This document shows positions 1-8,744 of a stretch of 64,000 nucleotides of DNA, piece after piece (position 1 is the stretch's first letter; each line of letters begins with the position of its first letter). The DNA is from Cenarchaeum symbiosum A (GTDB lineage Archaea; Thermoproteota; Nitrososphaeria; Nitrososphaerales; Nitrosopumilaceae): assembly GCA_000200715.1 (NCBI GenBank), contig DP000238.1:1722849-1786848 (forward strand), read 5' to 3'. A program made the translations under genes and the position numbers. Under the pieces are notes generated by a model. It saw only the letters and a program-made list of their open reading frames with translations, was not told the origin of the DNA and ran no database searches.

Positions 1-135
1 CACCACGGCCTCTTTGCCAACCAGCTCGCCGGCGTCTATCTTCCCGTCCACATCCCGGTGCCTTCTAAGGGAGACCGCCTGCCGCTTGCCGTCATACTCG
101 ACGGCGGATATCAGATAGTCGGCCCACTTTGTCAT
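1..135 (-). CDS. Hypothetical protein, N-terminal part (runs off left edge)
   Basis: Forty-five codons are read from an ATG at 135 to the window edge, so the C-terminus is missing. The product starts MTKWADYLISAVEYD and continues with a charged stretch (RRHRDVDGKIDAGELVG). The pattern of a short beta strand followed by a lysine/arginine-rich strand and a DG turn loosely recalls small DUF3892-type domains, but I cannot confirm that. An AT-rich tract at about 145-175 lies just upstream and is a plausible promoter. Function unknown. Confidence 0.6.
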   Translation of the reverse strand, partial: MTKWADYLISAVEYDGKRQAVSLRRHRDVDGKIDAGELVGKEAVV

Positions 136-227
136 TTCTACGATTCGATGATTATCCTATTAAATAAATAATAATTGCAGATGCTGCCTGCCGCCGGGCG
201 CCCCTCCCCGGCAAGGCCCTGCAGGCG

Positions 228-638
228 CTAGGATCTCTTTCCCAGTTTCCGCATGATTTTGGACCAGTCCAGGTCCTCCTCGTTGCCCTGTGCGATGGCG
301 TTACTGTACAGCAGTTCAAAGACCCAGCTGCTTATCTCGCCCCAGATCTCCTTGAGCGTCTCCTCCTCCGTCCAGACGACGCTGGCCTTTACCGCGCTCA
401 TCGCAAAGGTGTACCTAGCGTCCTTGGTTGGATCGGTGTGCCACTTTTCGATGATCCTGTCGCAAAACTCCAGAATATCCTGTTTTGTGAGGGCGAGCCT
501 CTCCACGTCCACGGGGCCGGTGTCCCTATGGGAGTCCCTGGGTGTGTGCTGCGGGACATCCCCCCCGCGTGTGGTGCCGGACGTGTAGTCGGATCCATAG
601 CCGGGGCCCCGATCTGATCCCTGTCCATCCATGTACAT
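228..638 (-). CDS. Hypothetical protein with disordered N-terminus and helical C-terminus
   Basis: The predicted protein has 136 residues. The first 45 are rich in Gly, Asp, Arg and Pro and look disordered; from about residue 50 onward the sequence is helical and amphipathic (LTKQDILEFCDRIIEKW, ETLKEIWGEISSWVFELL). It has no signal peptide or membrane segment, so it is probably cytosolic. It lies downstream of the surface-protein gene at 658-2232 on the same strand with a 19-bp gap. ATG 638 is used here, but a second ATG two codons later is equally possible. I recognise no family. Confidence 0.6.
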   Translation of the reverse strand: MYMDGQGSDRGPGYGSDYTSGTTRGGDVPQHTPRDSHRDTGPVDVERLALTKQDILEFCDRIIEKWHTDPTKDARYTFAMSAVKASVVWTEEETLKEIWGEISSWVFELLYSNAIAQGNEEDLDWSKIMRKLGKRS

Positions 639-657
639 GCTCCCTAGATGCCTGTTA

Positions 658-2232
658 TTACTCTAGCCCACGCCGCCAGTGGGAGCCTGCAAGACGGCGC
701 CCAAGGCCGATGCCTACGGCCGCCGGGGCGGCTACATACATGCCCAGGTTGAGCGATATCACCGCGATTCCCAGCCCGAGCACCTGCTGCTCTGATCCCT
801 CCTCGGCCAGTGACATTATCGACAGGGTAGCAAGCATCGGGGTGATGAGGAGCCGGACCGCCTCGCGTACCTCGGGGCTTCCCCTCTCGAGGTCCGCCAC
901 CGCCGGCGAGAATGCATAGTATGCGGTGTTGAACGCCGACATGAACGCCGAGCCCGACGCAGTCGACATGAGCGTGCCGTCCCTTACCTCGCGGAGCTGC
1001 TGCACCTGCGGCGCCAGCTCCGAGCCGTATGCGGCTGTGGCGATCAGGCATCCGCCGCCCCGTGAATCATCAGCCGGTATAATCTCCGGCTCGTCCTCCA
1101 TTACAGGGCCCTGATCTACAATCACGCATTCTCCGCCCATCAGCTCCGTGCCGATCCCGCATTCGCCAAAGCCGGGATCCCGGAACACGGGCTCTTCGAG
1201 CCCCACCGCCTCGTATATCGACGGGTATTCCGGATAGCTTTCATCAAACCACTCTGCGTATCCCGGCTCATCGTTGTACCTGTCTATGTAGCTCTGCGGA
1301 TCCTTGTCCTCGTCTACAAACGGTGCTATATCCATGCGCGGCGCCGGCTCTTCGAGCCCCACCGCCTCGTATATCGACTGGTACTCCGGATAGCTTTCAT
1401 CAAACCACTCTGCGTATTCTGGCTCATTGTTGTACCTGTCTATGTAGCTCTGCGGATCCTTGTCCTCGTCTACAAACTGGGCTATGCCGAGCTCGGCCGG
1501 GGCGCGGCTGGGCTCGTTCCGGGTCGGGGCAGGCGCCGGATCCGCCCGCCGCGGCTCGTCATCCGGCTCGTCCTCTTGTTCTAAAACGGTGATCATGATT
1601 GTCTCCCTATCAGTGAGCGGCCCCTTTTCCACCACTATGTCGAGGGAATGAGAGAGTCCGCTGCTGTGCCCCTGATTGTCGGAGGGGGTCCAAGAGAACC
1701 TGCCGGTGGACTCGCCGATCTCTGCCCCCGCCGGGACCCCGCCTTCCAGGCGATACGAGAGATCCCTTAACGAGCGGTCTGTGACGCTGACGGTAAACGA
1801 GAGCTCCTCTCCCACGCTAGCTTCCTTGTTCCCGATCTGGTTGAGGGCCAGATCAAAGTCGGGCACCAGAACCACCTTATCGCCGTCATATTGCAATTGT
1901 ATAGTTATGCCCTCGGCTTCCGACTGGTTCCCCGTTATGCCGGTTGCGTTGTACACTCCAATTCTGTCAAAGATCTCACTAACCCGAAAGTTGTTGCTGG
2001 TCTGGAACGCCCCGTCTGGATCGGATACGGGATCACCGAGCAACGTAGGCGAGCCTGACGTCCCCCTTACGATCACGTTTACCATCATGCTTCCCTCGGA
2101 CTCTGTTCCGGAGAACCGTATAATCTCATTATTCTCATACGACGGCTGGTCCATCTCCAGAGTCGTGACCACTCCATGTACAGGTAAAACGACCAGCGTG
2201 CACATCAGGATCAGTACGACCGCGGCCTTCAT
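658..2232 (-). CDS. Secreted cell-surface protein with Ig-like domain, duplicated 52-residue segment and CFI-box C-terminal cassette
   Basis: A 524-residue exported protein. Residues 1-20 form a signal peptide. Residues of about 120-215 resemble a cadherin-like/putative-Ig fold (LSYRLEGGVPAGAEI, GRFSWTPSDNQG). A proline/acidic linker follows, then two near-identical copies of an acidic 52-residue segment (QSYIDRYN, EYAEWFDESYPEY). The last 130 residues carry the GGGCLIATAAYGSEL motif, a helical stretch and a final hydrophobic segment with a GRR basic tail. The same cassette ends the proteins at 49146-49973, 49977-51068 and 51238-52113; I recall NCBI naming such tails CFI-box-CTERM. Inference: the cassette anchors the protein at the membrane. 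Ligand unknown. Confidence 0.85.
   Translation of the reverse strand: MKAAVVLILMCTLVVLPVHGVVTTLEMDQPSYENNEIIRFSGTESEGSMMVNVIVRGTSGSPTLLGDPVSDPDGAFQTSNNFRVSEIFDRIGVYNATGITGNQSEAEGITIQLQYDGDKVVLVPDFDLALNQIGNKEASVGEELSFTVSVTDRSLRDLSYRLEGGVPAGAEIGESTGRFSWTPSDNQGHSSGLSHSLDIVVEKGPLTDRETIMITVLEQEDEPDDEPRRADPAPAPTRNEPSRAPAELGIAQFVDEDKDPQSYIDRYNNEPEYAEWFDESYPEYQSIYEAVGLEEPAPRMDIAPFVDEDKDPQSYIDRYNDEPGYAEWFDESYPEYPSIYEAVGLEEPVFRDPGFGECGIGTELMGGECVIVDQGPVMEDEPEIIPADDSRGGGCLIATAAYGSELAPQVQQLREVRDGTLMSTASGSAFMSAFNTAYYAFSPAVADLERGSPEVREAVRLLITPMLATLSIMSLAEEGSEQQVLGLGIAVISLNLGMYVAAPAAVGIGLGRRLAGSHWRRGLE
1191..1482 (-). repeat. Two-copy direct repeat, 156-bp period, inside the CFI-box surface gene
   Basis: The block beginning gctcttcgagccccaccgcc at 1191 recurs at 1347 with few differences, giving a period of 156 bp (52 codons). 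It encodes the acidic, aromatic-rich segment with FVDEDKDPQSYI and EWFDESYPEY. The reading frame is preserved, so this is an internal protein duplication. Confidence 0.85.
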
Positions 2233-2346
2233 AGAGTCAAGCCTGAATGTCTCACTTTTAAAATCCCCGTGTAATTTGTATCAGCAACAGCTCAAACGGC
2301 TTTCACTCATCTACAGGGGTTGCGGGGCCGCACAGGCCCCATCCGG

Positions 2347-3672
2347 CTAGTAATTCTCCAGTGATGTCCTCTTTAGCCCCGGTATCCGGGCTATCTCAAA
2401 GCCCTCTGGCCTCTTGCGGAGGGGCCTTGTGGCATCTATGCCCATCTTTGCGGTTTTGAGGTTCTTTTGGTCGCTCGACGGGTCAAGACTCGAGCCCCTG
2501 ACGTCCCTTATGATGACAAGATCCCTGTCTGCCTGGAACCGGGTGGCCATCGCATACTCGACCTGCTCGGCGGAGCCGGGGTCTATGTCCTCGTCTACGA
2601 CAGTCACCTGCTTGAGCGACCTGTGCGCCTCGAACGTCTTTTTGATGATCTTTCGGGGCTCATCCTCCTTCTTTTTGCTTGCCTGCACCACAGCATGCAG
2701 CCAGCTGCACCCCCCTCCCGTCATGGAGACGCCCCTGACCCCCGGGAACGCGCCCTTTAGCACGGTGTTAATCTTGGACTCTACTGGCATCCCCATCAGG
2801 AGGCGATGCTCCGAGTATCCTGCCAGCACGTCATGGAATATCGGGTCGTCCCGGTGGTGCAGCCGGTCGAGCTCAAACACAGGCTGCTTTCTCTTGTGGT
2901 CGTACGTCTGGAGCATCTCCACCATCCACTCTTCATGCGTCCTGTCCCGGAGGATTCTCCCCTCCATGACGATCTCCGATCCAGCCGGCACGTTGAGGCC
3001 CGTCTGCGGGCACTGCGCAAGAGAGAGCCTGCCGCCAAGTATCCCGGCGGCCAGCTCCATCTCGTCCTTCCCCCAATCCGCCTGGTACGCGCCCGCTATT
3101 GCTACTGCAGGATGCACGCCCACTACCACGGCCACCTTGAGGTCCTCGCCGTGCTCGGCGGCATCCACAAAGCACCGGTGCAGGTGCCTCCCTTCTACCA
3201 TCCTTATCGAAAAATGCGACCCGTCTATCGGCATGAGCCTGTGAAACGACGAGTTTTGCGCGCCGGTATCCGGGTTCCTGGCGTACGCTATCGACGACGT
3301 GATAAACGGCCCGGGCTCCTTCTCAAAGTGCGTGACCACCGGCAGCCCCGACGCGTCAGACAAAGTGTTCTCCAAGAACCTCGCGCCTTTCACCATTCTC
3401 GGCCTGCCCTGCTTTGCAAGCGCCGCGGCCATGCCCTCGTGTATTTTGTCGGCCCTGGATCCTATGGCCCGCGCAAACCTGCCGCGCGTGCCCACAAGAT
3501 TGGACACGACGCGAAACCCCGAGCCCCTGACGTTCTCAAAGAGCAGCGCGTCCGACCCGTCGGCGCGCGCCGTAACGGCGGCTATCTCGTACTTTTTGGA
3601 GACTGGCTTTTTGACCACCCTGAGCTCGCCTGCCTTCTCCAGCGCGCGCAGGTATCCCCGGAGGTCACTCAT
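2347..3672 (-). CDS. ubiD: UbiD-family decarboxylase (candidate anhydromevalonate phosphate decarboxylase)
   Basis: The 441-residue protein matches UbiD-type prenylated-FMN decarboxylases in length and motifs: the N-terminal MSDLRGYLRALEKAGEL, a central NSSFHRLMP/HFSIRMVEGRHLH region that would bind prFMN, the EIVMEGRI segment carrying a conserved acidic residue, and FELDRLHHRDDPIFHDVL. The original family role is decarboxylation of 4-hydroxybenzoate polyprenyl intermediates. In archaea a UbiD homologue decarboxylates trans-anhydromevalonate 5-phosphate in the modified mevalonate pathway, and I infer that is the likelier job here. The start overlaps the end of the upstream gene by 8 bp, so the two are probably co-transcribed. 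Confidence 0.85.
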   Translation of the reverse strand: MSDLRGYLRALEKAGELRVVKKPVSKKYEIAAVTARADGSDALLFENVRGSGFRVVSNLVGTRGRFARAIGSRADKIHEGMAAALAKQGRPRMVKGARFLENTLSDASGLPVVTHFEKEPGPFITSSIAYARNPDTGAQNSSFHRLMPIDGSHFSIRMVEGRHLHRCFVDAAEHGEDLKVAVVVGVHPAVAIAGAYQADWGKDEMELAAGILGGRLSLAQCPQTGLNVPAGSEIVMEGRILRDRTHEEWMVEMLQTYDHKRKQPVFELDRLHHRDDPIFHDVLAGYSEHRLLMGMPVESKINTVLKGAFPGVRGVSMTGGGCSWLHAVVQASKKKEDEPRKIIKKTFEAHRSLKQVTVVDEDIDPGSAEQVEYAMATRFQADRDLVIIRDVRGSSLDPSSDQKNLKTAKMGIDATRPLRKRPEGFEIARIPGLKRTSLENY

Positions 3673-4003
3673 CGCGCACCATCTTCATTATGCCCTCCAT
3701 CAGGGCCTTCATCACGTCGGTCCCCAGCTCGTTTTGCACGCCGGCCGAGACTATTGATATGCCGCGGGTCGCCGAGCTTATCCTCTGCGCGGCAAGCCGC
3801 AAAAAGAACGCTCCAAACTTTGCCGGTATCACCGTGGTTGCAACCGGCGAGGGCCCCGCATCGAGCGCCACCGCCAGCGAGCCCAGCCTCGCGCCGCCCT
3901 CGCTTACGGCAACAAAGCTGCCGTTGTCAAACCGTAAAAGCCTGATCAAAAAGGAGCGCCCCCCCGCCTCGACGGATTCTTCACAAAAGGACTGTCCCAA
4001 CAA
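3665..4003 (-). CDS. Conserved hypothetical protein, zinc-finger/ubiD operon
   Basis: About 112 residues if it starts at the TTG at 4003, 15 bp past the stop of the zinc-finger gene. The frame stays open further upstream to 4153, but that part overlaps the zinc-finger gene and its composition looks like frame shadow, so I reject the longer form. The protein alternates strands and helices (FDNGSFVAVSEGG, PVATTVIPAKFGAFFLRLAA, VQNELGTDVMKALMEG) with no signal peptide or membrane helix. It overlaps ubiD by 8 bp. A small alpha/beta chaperone-like protein is conceivable, but I cannot name a family. Confidence 0.6.
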   Translation of the reverse strand: MLGQSFCEESVEAGGRSFLIRLLRFDNGSFVAVSEGGARLGSLAVALDAGPSPVATTVIPAKFGAFFLRLAAQRISSATRGISIVSAGVQNELGTDVMKALMEGIMKMVRDE

Positions 4004-4017
4004 GCCCGGGGCGTACC

Positions 4018-4260
4018 CTATGTTTTTAATGCTATTGCCTCGGCTTCCTTCGAGTCGGCCTCGACCCTCGCCCGGAGCTTTGCCTTGTACTTTAGGTTCC
4101 GGGGCTTGGTCCGCAGCCTGTACCCGCAGCAGGGACACCAGAGACCCTCCCATTTTATGAAGATCTCACAGATCTGGCAGCGTCTCTGTCCTGATGCATA
4201 CCTTCCTGTTCCCACCGGCTTTTGAGCCTTGTACCTTATACAGATTCCCTTGCACGTCAT
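4018..4260 (-). CDS. Small C4 zinc-finger protein
   Basis: An 80-residue basic protein with a zinc-binding core CQIC...CPCC (CQICEIFIKWEGLWCPCCGY), followed by a lysine/arginine-rich tail (LRTKPRNLKYKAKLRARVE). The CxxC-x9-CxxC spacing fits a single zinc site, and the basic flank suggests nucleic-acid or ribosome binding. It heads a run of minus-strand genes ending in ubiD. An AT-rich region with TATA-like sequence lies directly upstream at about 4262-4285. I believe such proteins are common in Thaumarchaeota. Function unknown. Confidence 0.8.
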   Translation of the reverse strand: MTCKGICIRYKAQKPVGTGRYASGQRRCQICEIFIKWEGLWCPCCGYRLRTKPRNLKYKAKLRARVEADSKEAEAIALKT

Positions 4261-4433
4261 ACAGATTATTTATAGAAATCACGTGTATATAAGGTTGGAT
4301 CTATAATTTTCACTACATTTGACCAAAAACCATCAAAATATTTGACTGATTATTTGCTTAAATAGAATAGTTTATACAAAAACCAAAAAATGGTGTATAA
4401 ATATCTATATTTTTGAATCAGTGATCAGTATCC
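4261..4433. other. AT-rich intergenic island
   Basis: Roughly 170 bp here are far richer in A and T than any other stretch nearby, with repeated ccaaaaa motifs (ccaaaaacca near 4323, accaaaaaatgg near 4381) and several TATA-like words. It must hold the promoter of the zinc-finger gene at its left end. The rest is not explained by a gene. Confidence 0.5.
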
Positions 4434-4473
4434 CGGGCGCGGCAGAATAAGCGCGCCGGCGCCACGCTGCATC

Positions 4474-5001
4474 CTACTCCGGCTCTCCTTCCAGCACGTG
4501 CTTGCCGCGCCTCATGGGGAGAACCTTCCTTCTCGCATCCCCGTACCCCTTTGAGAGCTGCCTGCCCTCCTGGAGGCGGTCGAGGAATACGGCGAGCGCG
4601 CTGATCTCCGAGTGCGGCTGCCCCCCTATCGAGACGTTATAGTCGGCCAGCTCGTAGACGTCCCGCGGCACCTTCCCCGCGCCGACCACCGCCAGGATCT
4701 TCTCCTTGCGTCTGAGGCTGCCTATGGCGGCATCTATGGTCTCCCCGTACATTGTAAGGTGGACTATGCTGGCAGAGCCCTTTTTGCTCCTGAGCAGGGC
4801 GCGCCAGCTGTCTATGAGCTCCACCTCAAAGCCGCCGCCCCATGTAGAGCTCACGTCTGCAAGGGTGTCCCTTACCTGCGGGTTGACCTCCTCCATGAAT
4901 ATCCTCTCGGCGCCAAACGCCCGGGCCACAAGGGCGGCGTGGGTCGTAACCCGGTCGTCCCGGACCGCCCGCTGCCCTATCCGGAGCACCTCGATTCTCA
5001 T
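4474..5001 (-). CDS. trm56: tRNA (cytidine-56-2'-O)-methyltransferase, aTrm56 (SPOUT)
   Basis: The 175-residue protein has the archaeal aTrm56 signature: an N-terminal [11 protein letters not shown]...[18 protein letters not shown], then a SPOUT-like C-terminal half with [27 protein letters not shown] and [17 protein letters not shown], where the knot binds S-adenosylmethionine. The family 2'-O-methylates C56 in the T-loop of tRNA. The start codon overlaps the hflX stop by 4 bp (ATGA), so translation is probably coupled. Length is normal for the family. Confidence 0.92.
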   Translation of the reverse strand: MRIEVLRIGQRAVRDDRVTTHAALVARAFGAERIFMEEVNPQVRDTLADVSSTWGGGFEVELIDSWRALLRSKKGSASIVHLTMYGETIDAAIGSLRRKEKILAVVGAGKVPRDVYELADYNVSIGGQPHSEISALAVFLDRLQEGRQLSKGYGDARRKVLPMRRGKHVLEGEPE

Positions 5002-6080
5002 GCCGCGCCAGGCCCGCCGCGGGAGCTTATGAAGCCCCGGGCCAGCCCCATCAGGCCCTCGAGGTTCTGCCCGGTTGTCGCCGATACCACCGCCCAGTTG
5101 CCGCCGCCGTCAAGGCCGAGCAGCTCCGTCTTTTTTCTTATCTCGGCCGCATCGACAAGATCCGACTTGTTGAGCGCGGTGATCACCTTGTCGGGCGGCA
5201 CCCCCAGCTCGCTGAGGGTCCTTGTGCAGCTCCGGAATTTTTTCTCGAGATCCTCCGGCGTGTCGCTGATGTCGACGACCAAGAGAATCACGTCGGTATG
5301 CAGCATCTCCTCGAGTGTCGACTTGAACGCCTCGATCATGTAGGCGGGCAGCTTGCTGATAAAGCCGACCGTATCGGAGATGAGCAGCGCGCCGGGCCCG
5401 TCGCCGACCCGCCTTGTCATCGTAGACAGCGTGGTGAACGGCCGCACATCCTCCTCCCTGGCCTCGCCGGTCAGCCTGTTGAAGAGGGTCGTCTTGCCCG
5501 CAGACGTGTACCCGGCAAGCGAGATGGTGCCAAAGCCGACCCTCCTCCTGGCCTGCCGGTGCAGCTCCCTCTGCCTGCCGGCCTTTGCCAGCTTTGAGCG
5601 CACCGAGGTCATCCTGTGCTTGATGTCGTTATAGTAGACGTCCACCTCGAACTTGCCTATCCCCATGAAGCCGGGCTGCTCCCCCATCTTAGCCAGGCGG
5701 ACCTTCTCCCGGGCCCTCGACATTTCATACCTCATCTGGGCGAGCTTTACCTGGAGCCTTGATTCGTGGCCGGTTGCGCGGAGCTCGAATATCTCGAGTA
5801 TGAGCGCCTCCCTGTCCAATACATTCCGGTGCAGGCGGGACGCAAGGTTGTAGTTCTGGCTCGGCCTGAGCATCTCGTCAAAGACTATCACATCGGGATC
5901 GATCCTCTTGGCATCCTCTTCCAGAGACTCGACTGCCCCGCCGCTGATTCCATACTTGGGCCGGTTGAGGTACTTTTGCCGGATAATCAGCTCAGGGTTA
6001 TACCCTGCCGCACCGCAGAGGTCGACGGCCTCTGCCACCGCGTCCTCCCTGTCGTATGATATGAGGATGGCCTTTTTCAA
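4998..6080 (-). CDS. hflX: HflX-family GTPase
   Basis: A 360-residue GTPase. An N-terminal HflX domain (residues 1-110) and a coiled-coil linker precede the G domain: G1 [12 protein letters not shown] (190-201), threonines at [10 protein letters not shown] for switch I, G3 DTVGFI (from residue 236), G4 NKSD (around 309) and G5 VSATTG. HflX proteins bind the large ribosomal subunit and can split stalled ribosomes. The gene is coupled to trm56 by a 4-bp overlap and follows the PhoU-like gene with a 17-bp gap, suggesting one transcript. Confidence 0.95.
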   Translation of the reverse strand: MKKAILISYDREDAVAEAVDLCGAAGYNPELIIRQKYLNRPKYGISGGAVESLEEDAKRIDPDVIVFDEMLRPSQNYNLASRLHRNVLDREALILEIFELRATGHESRLQVKLAQMRYEMSRAREKVRLAKMGEQPGFMGIGKFEVDVYYNDIKHRMTSVRSKLAKAGRQRELHRQARRRVGFGTISLAGYTSAGKTTLFNRLTGEAREEDVRPFTTLSTMTRRVGDGPGALLISDTVGFISKLPAYMIEAFKSTLEEMLHTDVILLVVDISDTPEDLEKKFRSCTRTLSELGVPPDKVITALNKSDLVDAAEIRKKTELLGLDGGGNWAVVSATTGQNLEGLMGLARGFISSRGGPGAA

Positions 6081-6097
6081 TCCGGCTCCGGGGGCAC

Positions 6098-7132
6098 CTA
6101 TGCCTTCTTGAGGGTCTTTTCTATGGTCATGTTAAGCACGATCTCCGCTATGTCACTGGCATACTCTGCTATCCGGCGTATGTTCTCGGTGGTCCTCCTT
6201 ATCCTGTACACCCCGGGCTCCCCCGTCTTCTTGGTAGTCTCCATGACCCTAGTCTCGTATGCAGAGATCTCCTCGGATGATTTGATCGTCTTCTCCGCCT
6301 GCTCATAGTCTTCTGTGAACAGCGAGAGGCACGCATCATCAAGCAGGGAGACTGCAAACTGGCTCATCTCCTTGATCTTGGACATGGTGGGGCCCCCGAC
6401 CCCGCCGTACTCCAGCAGGTCCCGGGCGATAAGGGACGCATGGTCGCCGGTCCTCTCTATGCTCTTGACCACCAGCCTGTATCCGAGGCAGCTCCGGGCG
6501 TCGCGGAACCCGACCTCCTTGAGCATGTGCTCGTTCTGTATGGCCATCTTGAGCTGCCTTATTATGTAAAATCCAAACCTGTCGACCTCGTCGTCTGTGT
6601 CTATCACCTCCCGGGCGAGTGCAAGGTTCTCCCGCTCTACGGCCGCTATCGCGTCAGATAGCATCATCTTTGCAAGATGGATCATCCGCTTGAATGCGCC
6701 GTCGACCGTCAGCTCCAGCAGGCTGACTAGCACCTGCAAGGTCATCCCGTTGCGCGAATCAGAGATGATCTCGGTCCCCATGAGCATCCGCCGGACGGCC
6801 TCCTTTATCGAGGCCCGCTGCTCGGGCCTGAGCCACCCCTCTTTCGGCACCACGTGGATGGTCCTAAAGCCCAGAAAGTACAGCGAGATGAGCCTTCTGA
6901 CTGTAGGCTGGGGATCCTCGTCCGCCCTTATCTCGATTGTCGCGTCCTCCTTGGGGGCGCCGCCCTCCCTGACCTGGGGCGGAAAGATCTGCAGGGTTGA
7001 CGAGTTCCGGGTAATTCTGATCTGATCGCCCCGCCTCAGGCCCAGATCGGTCACCCAGCGCTTTGGCAGCGACACAATATAGGAGGAGTTGCCTGTAAAC
7101 TGAATCTTGCGGGTCTCCTCTTTTTCGCTCAT
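6098..7132 (-). CDS. AbrB/SpoVT-PhoU domain regulator
   Basis: A 344-residue protein. Residues 8-50 form an AbrB-type swapped-hairpin domain ([29 protein letters not shown]). Two helical PhoU-like repeats follow, with acidic metal-binding motifs such as [17 protein letters not shown] and [15 protein letters not shown]. Archaeal proteins of this layout are usually annotated as phosphate-uptake regulators. No pst transporter genes are nearby, so its target is unknown. A TATA-like tatata sequence sits near 7155-7161, about 25 bp upstream of the ATG. Confidence 0.9.
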   Translation of the reverse strand: MSEKEETRKIQFTGNSSYIVSLPKRWVTDLGLRRGDQIRITRNSSTLQIFPPQVREGGAPKEDATIEIRADEDPQPTVRRLISLYFLGFRTIHVVPKEGWLRPEQRASIKEAVRRMLMGTEIISDSRNGMTLQVLVSLLELTVDGAFKRMIHLAKMMLSDAIAAVERENLALAREVIDTDDEVDRFGFYIIRQLKMAIQNEHMLKEVGFRDARSCLGYRLVVKSIERTGDHASLIARDLLEYGGVGGPTMSKIKEMSQFAVSLLDDACLSLFTEDYEQAEKTIKSSEEISAYETRVMETTKKTGEPGVYRIRRTTENIRRIAEYASDIAEIVLNMTIEKTLKKA

Positions 7133-7409
7133 AGTCTATAGAATCCGGCCCGACCTATATAGATGTGCCCGGTGCCGGGGCCCAGAGTCCTCAGGAGGAA
7201 GGGCCGCATTATTCATGCGGGGGCCGCCGTGCACCGGGACGGGCTGCACAAAAACGCCGGGGGGCAGTGCGGCACCTGTGGCAAAGATGCGCCCCGGTGT
7301 GACGCAGCGGTGCATCCGCGCGCGGCGGGGGCGAACATGATTTCGATATCCTACACAGCGGGGGCCGGCGCCACAATGGACTAATATTTGGACCGGGCGC
7401 GCCCGGCAT
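7133..7409. promoter_or_regulatory. Divergent intergenic region
   Basis: The 277 bp separate the minus-strand regulator from the plus-strand PUA-NAC genes. A TATA-like element (ctatatag, 7154-7161) serves the regulator; actaatattt at about 7381-7390 lies some 20-28 bp before the PUA start. The GC-rich middle contains no ORF or structured RNA that I can support. Confidence 0.5.
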
Positions 7410-7886
7410 GTGGAGAACAGGGAGAAGCTGCTGCGCACGCTCGACGCGCTCTTTGGCAGGGGGACCTCGAGGAACGTGCCGGGGGGGCTTGAGTTTGTCC
7501 TGTCAAGAAAGAACGGTAGGATCAGGACCGTCAACCATGGAGGGAGGCTGCTCTGCACGCTCAGGACCGACGGCGGCCTTGCCATCACCCCGCACTTTGC
7601 ACAGATGCTGCTGAAAGGGAAAAACTTCAAGGAGAGCTGCGTGGAGATAGACGCCGCATCGAGGCCGTTTGTAGAGGAGGGCAGGTCGGTGTTTTGCGCC
7701 CATGTGGTGTGGTGCGGCAAGAACGTCAGGATCGCGTCGGACGCGCCGGTGCTGTTTGACGGCAGGGTGGTGGCGGTTGGAAAGGCCGTGCTGCCAGCGG
7801 GAATGATCACCTCGATGGAGAGGGGGGTGGCGGTCAAGGTCAGGGATAGTTTAAAAGGTCAGCAGGCCGGGGATGAGATGCCTTGA
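7410..7886 (+). CDS. PUA-domain RNA-binding protein
   Basis: The 158-residue protein starts with GTG. Its C-terminal 75 residues form a PUA domain: VEEGRSVFCAHVV, VRIASDAPVLFDGRVVAVGKAVL and the following hydrophobic strand. The N-terminal half (FVLSRKNGRIRTVNHGGRLL) resembles the segment preceding PUA in archaeal tRNA/rRNA-binding proteins. It has no catalytic domain, so an RNA-binding accessory role is inferred. The stop overlaps the NAC start (TGATG), and a PUA protein next to NAC is a common archaeal arrangement. Confidence 0.85.
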   Translation: MENREKLLRTLDALFGRGTSRNVPGGLEFVLSRKNGRIRTVNHGGRLLCTLRTDGGLAITPHFAQMLLKGKNFKESCVEIDAASRPFVEEGRSVFCAHVVWCGKNVRIASDAPVLFDGRVVAVGKAVLPAGMITSMERGVAVKVRDSLKGQQAGDEMP

Positions 7887-8224
7887 TGCGCGGGGGAAAC
7901 CGGAACATGAGGAGGATGATGGACCGGATGGGCCTCGACATGAACGATATCAAGGACGTCCGGGAGGTGGTCATAAAGACCAATGAAAAGGAGATCATCA
8001 TTACAAAGCCCCAGGTCAGCGAGATGAAGGGCAAGGACGGATCGGTCTTTACGGTCACCGGGGGCGACTATGAGGAGAAGGAGCTCGAGGTGCCGATATT
8101 CTCCGATGACGACATAGACCTGATCTGCGAACAGACGGGCGTGGAGAGGGAGCGTGCGATAGAGGCGCTCGGCGAGGCCAAGGGCGATCTGGCACAGGCG
8201 ATAATGCTGCTCACCGATAATTGA
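7886..8224 (+). CDS. nac: Nascent polypeptide-associated complex protein (archaeal NAC)
   Basis: The 112-residue protein begins at the ATG overlapping the upstream stop; an in-frame TTG one codon earlier is less likely. A basic Arg/Met-rich N-terminus (GGNRNMRRMMDRMG) would bind the ribosome. The NAC beta-barrel follows (EVVIKTNEKEIIITKPQVSEM), and a C-terminal UBA domain (DIDLICEQTGVERERAIEALGEAKGD, about 70-110) completes the family layout. Archaeal NAC forms a homodimer at the ribosomal exit tunnel. Confidence 0.95.
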   Translation: MRGGNRNMRRMMDRMGLDMNDIKDVREVVIKTNEKEIIITKPQVSEMKGKDGSVFTVTGGDYEEKELEVPIFSDDDIDLICEQTGVERERAIEALGEAKGDLAQAIMLLTDN

Positions 8225-8258
8225 AGGTTTAATTAGAAGATCCGGATCCGCGCCAATC

Positions 8259-8594
8259 ATGAGCAGTACGTCCGGCTCCCAGGTGACGGGGATAATCGAG
8301 TCGCTGTCGGGTCTCGAGGAGGACCTCGACTCGCTTGATGCAAGGCTTGTAGAGATGAAGCGGAGGCTTGCAGCCAAGGCGCAGGCGGAGATCGACACGC
8401 TGACGGCCAAGGTGCGCGAGATGGCATCGCGCGAGGCGGAGGCGATCATAGAGGATGCCAGGAAGAAGGCAGAAGACGAGGCCGCCAAGATAGTCCAGGA
8501 GGGCGAGGGGAAGCTCAAGGATATCCAGTCCAAGATAGATACGGGCCTCGACGACGCAGTCAAGCACGTGGTCGCGTCTGTGCTCAAGGCATAA
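8259..8594 (+). CDS. A-type ATP synthase subunit H-like coiled-coil protein
   Basis: A 111-residue, almost fully helical protein. Residues 20-95 form a heptad-rich coiled coil ending in a motif typical of peripheral-stalk subunits H/E (REAEAIIEDARKKAEDEAAKI). Archaeal A-type ATPases pair subunit H with E in their stator. The other ATPase genes are not in this window, so the assignment rests on length, composition and the AEAIIEDARKKAE-like motif. A generic coiled-coil protein is the alternative. Confidence 0.65.
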   Translation: MSSTSGSQVTGIIESLSGLEEDLDSLDARLVEMKRRLAAKAQAEIDTLTAKVREMASREAEAIIEDARKKAEDEAAKIVQEGEGKLKDIQSKIDTGLDDAVKHVVASVLKA

Positions 8595-8744
8595 TTATTA
8601 TACAAGAAGGGGTTTTTCTGCGGCATCAGCCCCTTAGAGTACCTCCGAATAGGCGTTGCCACCACCCAAGGGAGGCCATACTATAGGTTTGTAAAAACAC
8701 TCAGGGCGCTCGGAGCCGGCTTTGACTCGATCCTGCCGGAGGAG

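Noticed and set aside
2806-3945. Plus-strand open frame of 379 codons antisense to ubiD
   Set aside because: It mirrors the UbiD coding frame in a GC-rich gene, has no domain and has Arg/His/Pro-rich composition typical of shadows.
4004-4153. N-terminal extension of the hypothetical gene at 3665
   Set aside because: It would overlap the zinc-finger gene over its whole length and has Gly/Arg/Pro-rich shadow composition.
7160-7400. GC-rich gap before the PUA gene considered as a structured RNA (RNase P or SRP RNA)
   Set aside because: No conserved RNase P or SRP core motifs were found by eye.
7136-7837. Minus-strand open frame of 233 codons over the PUA gene
   Set aside because: The opposite strand carries a recognisable PUA domain and is coupled to NAC; the antisense product has no family features.
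7859-8665. Minus-strand open frame of 268 codons over NAC and the ATPase-H-like gene
   Set aside because: Both plus-strand genes are clear; the antisense protein is Ser/Leu-rich frame shadow.
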